The notes under the pieces are model-generated. The model ran no database searches. It was not told the origin of the DNA and saw only the letters and a list, made by a program, of their open reading frames with translations. A program made the translations under genes and the position numbers. Positions 5,652 through 6,361 of a DNA stretch of 6,361 nucleotides are shown here, piece by piece; positions within the stretch are counted from its first letter, which is position 1, and every line of letters starts with the position of its first letter. Source of the stretch: Acinetobacter sp. (GTDB lineage Bacteria; Pseudomonadota; Gammaproteobacteria; Pseudomonadales; Moraxellaceae); contig SSHD01000084.1 in NCBI GenBank assembly GCA_008017255.1, positions 1 through 6,361 of the forward strand, in the 5' to 3' direction.

Positions 5652-6361
5652 CTAAGGTTTAAGTTGAATATTATGTAATTCTGCGTCAAAAGTTTGCATT
5701 AGGCTGTGAATGGTCGGCTCTTGTTGCAACAATTCCACCGCACGACTAAATGCCTTTTCTTTACGGCTATTTTGCAAAGTCAGTGGTGTGCTGGTATCTA
5801 GCTCGTCATATTGCACGCTAAATTGCGTTTGTGGCCATTGCAACTGCAATGCTTGTTCTAGCGCATGTAGTAATTGTGACAACATGCTTTGATAAGCTGG
5901 CGGAATATGCAAAATAGAGCTGCCATTAATTTTCCCAGACATCACGCCATGTTGCGCCAGTTCTTGTACCGCTGGCGAAAGCTGGCTATTTCTAAACCAA
6001 TACTCCCACTTTTCTAGCGTCCATTCACCCTCTAACACTTGTGGTTGAAGTTTCAGTATATCTTGCGGCATTTGCTTGCTTGGCTCAGCAGACTCAACCT
6101 CAGCAACCATTTCAACCACAACTTCGATTGGCTGTAGTTGCGCTTCTATTTCCACAACAGTGTCGATACTTGGCTCTACTGCTACAGGCTGTGCAATTTT
6201 TTCTTGCTGTATTGTTGCTACTTGCTCTACTTGCTCTACTTGCTCTACTTGCTCTACTTGCTCTACTTGCTCTACAGCAAATAGCAATACATCGTCAAAC
6301 TCAAAACTATTGGATGAATTAAATTGCTGCGCCGATGCGTTGTCCAAACCCATTAGTTGAC
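5652..6361 (-). CDS. dnaX: DNA polymerase III subunit gamma/tau, C-terminal part
   Basis: This is the last 235 residues of the clamp-loader subunit; the frame stays open through the right edge, so the ATP-binding domains lie outside. The final 125 residues or so match tau domain V, which binds the polymerase alpha subunit. They begin LEKWEYWFRNSQLSPAVQEL and end with IHSLMQTFDAELHNIQLKP, which parallels the E. coli tau ending IQTLRRFFDAELDEESIRPI. Before it lies an acidic, low-complexity linker rich in Glu, Val and Gln, including six Val-Glu-Gln units. This linker corresponds to the flexible region between the helicase-binding part and domain V. In E. coli a programmed frameshift produces the shorter gamma; that site would lie outside this window, so nothing can be said about it here. 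The ATG at 6353 is internal, not the start. The gene is convergent with the thioesterase, 23 bases apart. Confidence 0.93.
   Translation of the reverse strand, partial: QLMGLDNASAQQFNSSNSFEFDDVLLFAVEQVEQVEQVEQVEQVEQVATIQQEKIAQPVAVEPSIDTVVEIEAQLQPIEVVVEMVAEVESAEPSKQMPQDILKLQPQVLEGEWTLEKWEYWFRNSQLSPAVQELAQHGVMSGKINGSSILHIPPAYQSMLSQLLHALEQALQLQWPQTQFSVQYDELDTSTPLTLQNSRKEKAFSRAVELLQQEPTIHSLMQTFDAELHNIQLKP
6222..6275. repeat. Six perfect 9-bp tandem repeats inside dnaX
   Basis: The plus-strand unit TTGCTCTAC occurs six times without a mismatch (minus strand GTAGAGCAA, encoding Val-Glu-Gln). A degenerate neighbour, TGTTGCTAC, sits at 6213-6221. Because the unit is nine bases, changes in copy number keep the dnaX frame and only alter linker length. 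Perfect identity at the DNA level suggests recent expansion by slippage. Confidence 0.95.

Noticed and set aside
6213..6275. Tandem repeat as a possible CRISPR array or iteron-type origin.
   Set aside because: Units are contiguous 9-mers without spacers and translate cleanly as Val-Glu-Gln in the dnaX frame.
6041..6360. Two long plus-strand frames opposite dnaX with Leu-Ala-Leu or Cys-Ser-Thr repeats.
   Set aside because: They are read-throughs of the 9-bp repeat on the antisense strand of a well-supported dnaX frame. No family resemblance or ribosome binding site supports them.

Overview
The window looks like ordinary chromosome from a gammaproteobacterium of the Moraxellaceae, most likely Acinetobacter or a close relative. 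The grounds are moderately AT-rich DNA, the style of the DnaX C-terminal domain, and a murB gene beside a low-molecular-weight tyrosine phosphatase gene not far from dnaX. This placement rests on protein resemblance and remembered gene order, not on a database search. I see no mobile element, CRISPR array, rRNA or tRNA.

The left two thirds (1-3850) form one leftward gene cluster. In order of transcription it holds a decayed low-molecular-weight tyrosine phosphatase gene (3850 to 3581), murB (UDP-MurNAc dehydrogenase, 3567 to 2533), an ElyC/YdcF-type DUF218 membrane protein (2524 to 1385), an alpha/beta hydrolase of the lysophospholipase/monoglyceride lipase type (1385 to 357), and the start of an MFS transporter (296 to the left edge). 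The murB-DUF218 and DUF218-hydrolase borders overlap or touch (ATGA and TAATG), so these genes are probably co-transcribed and translationally coupled. The shared theme of the first two is cell-wall precursor synthesis and envelope maintenance. The roles of the hydrolase and transporter are less certain.

From 3851 to 4030 lies a divergent intergenic region with a plausible rightward sigma70-like promoter. Rightward from it runs a two-gene operon: a group III iron-dependent alcohol dehydrogenase (4031-5191) and a hotdog-fold acyl-CoA thioesterase (5188-5628), coupled through an ATGA overlap. They could act together in aldehyde/alcohol and acyl-CoA metabolism, but no substrate can be read from the sequence.

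The right end (5652-6361) is the 3' part of dnaX on the minus strand, convergent with the thioesterase gene. It encodes the C-terminal, tau-specific region of the DNA polymerase III clamp-loader subunit. Its linker carries six perfect 9-bp repeats encoding Val-Glu-Gln. A 10-bp perfect inverted repeat sits at the convergent junction.

Nothing here amounts to a new biological system. The points most worth a second look are the internally deleted phosphatase gene, the dnaX tandem repeat, the long linker in the DUF218 protein and the TTG start of the transporter.
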